NCBI GenBank assembly: GCA_033002965.1
Contig: JAURVB010012951.1
Location: forward strand, 17,446 to 81,445
DNA from: Piper betle
Lineage: Eukaryota; Streptophyta; Magnoliopsida; Piperales; Piperaceae
Direction of reading: 5' to 3'
DNA: 64,000 nucleotides
Positions 61,201 to 64,000 of this stretch are shown here, piece by piece. The translations under genes were made by a program, and so were the position numbers. Within the stretch, counting starts at the first letter, position 1. Every line of letters begins with the position of its first letter. The notes beneath the pieces are model-generated. The model searched no databases. It was not told the DNA's origin and was given only the letters and a program-made list of their open reading frames with translations.

Positions 61201-63760
61201 CCATTCCATTCGTTTTTAGCTTTAGTGTTTCTAAATAATAGGTTCACAGTGAAGATGTGCAACTTATATTTTTCTTGCCTACACTTTATTTATAACGAAA
61301 GCTAATTGGTGCAAATCGATGGGCCTAAATCATCCTTTGAAAATGGCTCAAGTTGAATACCTATAGATCGTCTCCACTCATGAATCAGATCTTAGTGTAG
61401 TATATATTAGGTGTGGGACTAACTTGAGAATATCATAATACACCCAGTTCAAGAAATTTCATCCTTAGAATTTCTACCTTTGGCCGGTGGGCCTAAGACC
61501 TAGCCCATGTCTAATATAGCTCACTATCCAATATGAAACCGGGTTGGCTTTGATATAATTTATAACTGCACGATCCAAGTGCAAATTGATGAGCTTAATT
61601 ATTTCGTCAAAAATGGTTAATCAAAATTGAAAATTGTAAGTATCATCCTCATTAATAAATCGGATTTTATCTTAGTAGGTATTAGATGTGAGATTAATTT
61701 GGGGATATCACATATTCCCTAGATGATAATCTTTGAAGTTGATTGCAAGACATCACTCAAATAATGTTGAAATCCATTTTTCCAAGAATATATATTGTCT
61801 TGGACTTGCATGGGCAGCTTTAACTTTTATCAAGCCCACTATTTTTCAAGTGTTCATTTCATTTTTTTCCATAATACATAATTTTTGCTCACCATATTCT
61901 ACATGATTGACACTAATCCATGCATGTTGCCATGCTAAAAGTTTATGAAAAAAATAAGCTTTTTTACTTTCCCTGTTCGTAACTTGCATATTTCATAGAA
62001 ATTGTGCATCAGTCAAGTTTCATGAACATGAATTATAGCATTTTTCGTTTCAATTTCTTTTTACAAAACATTATCATGTTGTTTGAATTTTTTGAAACTT
62101 GGATCCAGATTGCATGGGGAAATATTTTGAAATTTCGAAAGAAGAATTGGCAGTTTGACACTATTGGTGGCATCATTTACTTTGTATTGGCTTTCTCCAT
62201 GTTCCCACGGGTAAGTTTGCTCATAAACTTGTAGGTAGGCAGACTCTATTTGGTTGGACGCCTGTGGGGTAACTTGTAGGTAGGCAGACTCTATTTGGTT
62301 AGACGCCTGTGGGGTAAATAAGTGTACTCTCTCTAGTTACATGAAATTCTAAAGACCCTACATATTTACCAATTTCCTTGGGAGATGTTGATTTCAAAGT
62401 CCATTTATAACCTTCTGGATGTGAGTAACTTGTGATATAAGTAGGACTCTTTATGTGAGTTGGACTTGGCTGAACTTGACACTTAGTTAGGCTGCTTGTC
62501 AAATTCTAGCTCCGAAGGCTGGGTTCCTTGAAATATAATGCTCTGTAGCGCCTTGTTTCGATTTCCTTTTCAATCAGATTTTGTGTTCCCTCTTCACTGA
62601 TTATAATGGGAATGGAATCCCTATTTGATCCCCAATAGCTGGTGCAGATAATGATAAATATAATGTTGATAGGTGTGTTCAGATCCAGTTTTCCTGATAT
62701 AACCCATTTACAGATTTTTTTTTGGCATGTATCCTCTTGTTGTGGTTTTTTTAAAAAATGTTTATTTAAATCTTTAAGTAAAATTCCATATCTCGCTAAC
62801 TTATTATATATCCTTAGAAATGGACACAGTTTCTAAAAATTCTTTCCTCCTTCCAGTGTAGCCTTAATCACATCTTGCAAGAAGATTCATGGTCAGGTCA
62901 CATTCAAAATTTCTTTGGTACTATATGGGATTCATTTATGTATGTTTTGGAGCATTCTTATATATCTTTAGCAGGAGTGCTCGCATTGCTTTTGCTGCCT
63001 TTTCATTTGTACCTTCAAAAGTATCTCGTAAAAGGAGAGCTTTGATTGGGCTCCTGCATGTGGCTGCTCATATGACTGCAGCACTTATTCTTATGTTGCT
63101 AATGGAACTAGCTATTGAAACATGTATCCGCCATAAGCTGTTGGCAACATCAGGTAACTTGTGTTTGAGTATATTGCATTTGAATATTGATTTTGTATCC
63201 ATGGTTAATGTTTGGTTGTTTTTTATTTAGGCTACCATACTCTTTATGAATGGTACAGATTAGTGGAAAGTCAACATTTTCCAGATCCAAAGGGACTGAG
63301 GGAACGTATGGAGCAGTGGACATTTGGCCTCTATCCTGCTTGCATAAAATATCTGATGTCTGCCTTTGATGTCCCTGAGGTATATTTTCCTTGATATTCT
63401 TATGAAATAGCTGCTTTGTGTACATCAAAATTATGCTACAAAGAATTATTTATTTGTGTTTTGGCCACTCTTCAGGTTATGGCTGTTACAAGAAGCAGTA
63501 TATGCAAAGGTGGAATGGCATCTATATCTCGTGGCGGGGCCATCTTGTACTATGGATCAGTCTTTTTATATTTTTGGCTCTTTTCTACGCCTATTTGTTC
63601 TCTGCTTTTTGGCAGCTACTTGTATGTCTGCATCAACTGGCTACACATACATTTTGATGAAGCTTTCTCCTCTCTACGCATTGCAAACTATAAATCATTC
63701 ACTCGTTTCCATATCAGTCACAGTGGTGACCTTGAGGTTTATACTCTTGCTGTTGATAAG
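52230..63760 (+). CDS. multi-pass membrane calcineurin-like metallophosphoesterase (3' end outside window)
   Basis: Exons: 52230-52485, 52628-52847, 53099-53311, 53420-53529, 53613-53708, 53798-53885, 58913-59138, 60100-60284, 60410-60607, 60707-61039, 62109-62210, 62857-63153, 63231-63379, 63476-63760. The N-terminal half has several transmembrane segments. The phosphoesterase motifs follow: ADTGDGGNSS, LLLLGGDLAYPNPS, PGNHDWFDG (split across 60284/60410), MTHEPNW and AGDLHHY, so the metal ligands are present. Further membrane segments follow, then WTFGLYPACIKYLMSAFDVP and IHFDEAFSSLRIANY. This is a conserved plant family of roughly 1,000 residues with unproven substrate. Frame breaks: a G5 run after an upstream ATG (52193), T tracts at 52416-52428 and 62990-62993, and an A6 run at 60486-60491. 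The donor of exon 3 is unclear. Intron 6 is 5.0 kb because of an LTR insertion. Confidence 0.85.
55524..55838 (-). pseudogene. gag leader fragment
   Basis: A 104-residue open frame (QSETAEMLGGFWGTFEVLHV...) next to a short MDTRAKLSGREWRG start at about 55999. It resembles the beginning of an LTR-element gag broken by stops, and it runs into LTR-like sequence. Confidence 0.35.
56089..56103 (-). other. primer-binding site of the intronic LTR element
   Basis: The minus strand reads GGTATCAAAGCCTGG just after the LTR end, close to the initiator-Met tRNA complement TGGTATCAGAGCC. Confidence 0.7.
56107..57989 (-). repeat. 5' LTR of the intronic element
   Basis: TG...CA bounded. A minus-strand TATA-like TTTTATAATAAGG lies near 56906-56922. 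Similar ends occur at 2347-3812 and 15623. Confidence 0.7.
58250..58425 (+). repeat. ~60-bp minisatellite in intron 6
   Basis: About 2.7 copies of a unit containing TATCAACTCT(A/G)ATAC, GGTGATA(T/C)TTTCTATCAAC and TGTATA(T/C)GGAG followed by a G run. Confidence 0.75.
61311..61712 (+). repeat. two diverged copies of a ~125-bp repeat in intron 10
   Basis: GCAAATCGATGGGCCTAAAT at 61311 and GCAAATTGATGAGCTTAATT at about 61581 each continue to a TTAGGTGTGGGACTAACTTG / TTAGATGTGAGATTAATTTG block and a GATATCA-type end. Between them is GGTTGGCTTTGATATAAT, reminiscent of plant retroelement-derived sequence. Confidence 0.5.
62226..62315 (+). repeat. 45-bp tandem duplication in intron 11
   Basis: AACTTGTAGGTAGGCAGACT to CCTGTGGGGT occurs twice head to tail (62226-62270, 62271-62315) with one G/A difference. 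Confidence 0.95.
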
Positions 63761-64000
63761 GTAAAGAGACGGCCAAAAGAATTTCTTGTGAGTAGTGATT
63801 ATAGAAGCAATAATTTCATTTTTGCATTCATGTGATCAGGCTTGCAGTCCTTATTATCACCATTATCACCTAATTATAATCGATTGGATAGCGAAATGAA
63901 TCCTATCTTGCTTTTTTCTTGATGATATATCATATTAATGCTTGAGATGAACATTATTGCGTCATTTAATGTCAGCCTTCCGTGTCCTTTCATCTTTCCT

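Overview
The window is nuclear DNA from a flowering plant, almost certainly a eudicot. The genes have many short AT-rich GT-AG introns, the families are plant ones (DRB4-like dsRNA-binding protein, RBP45/47, DUF1645, CEP peptide precursors), and the intergenic DNA is full of LTR elements, MITEs and AT-rich filler. Lamiales is only a guess.

Layout. 1-1457 (-): an incompletely visible gene with a transit-peptide-like first exon. 2.0-5.0 kb: a solo LTR and two tRNA-like sequences. 6.67-7.76 kb: a large palindromic element. 9.39-10.44 kb (-): a DUF1645 gene. 10.64-12.21 kb: a long-TIR element. 12.2-15.6 kb: AT-rich DNA with no gene seen. 15.6-18.6 kb: a second, diverged LTR containing satellite blocks. 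18.7-22.8 kb (-): a 3'-truncated Copia element with a 498-bp 5' LTR. 23.3-30.06 kb (-): a TMEM131-like gene. 33.4-37.3 kb (-): an RBP45/47-type three-RRM gene. 39.6-42.0 kb (-): two CEP signalling-peptide precursors in tandem. 42.8-43.5 kb: a MITE-like inverted repeat. 45.3-47.9 kb (+): a DRB4-like gene. 48.9-49.5 kb: a TIR transposon with an 11-bp target-site duplication. 52.2 kb to the right edge (+): a multi-exon membrane-anchored metallophosphoesterase whose sixth intron carries a 3.4-kb LTR-element remnant.

The genes look like unrelated housekeeping, RNA and signalling genes. I see no operon-like or pathway cluster and no clearly new biological system. The only local gene family is the tandem CEP pair.

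The most useful cross-cutting observation is that four otherwise well-preserved genes each carry reading-frame breaks, most of them repaired by adding one base to a homopolymer. That points to homopolymer under-calling in the assembly more than to four separate pseudogenes. The gene models below give exon coordinates and mark each break.
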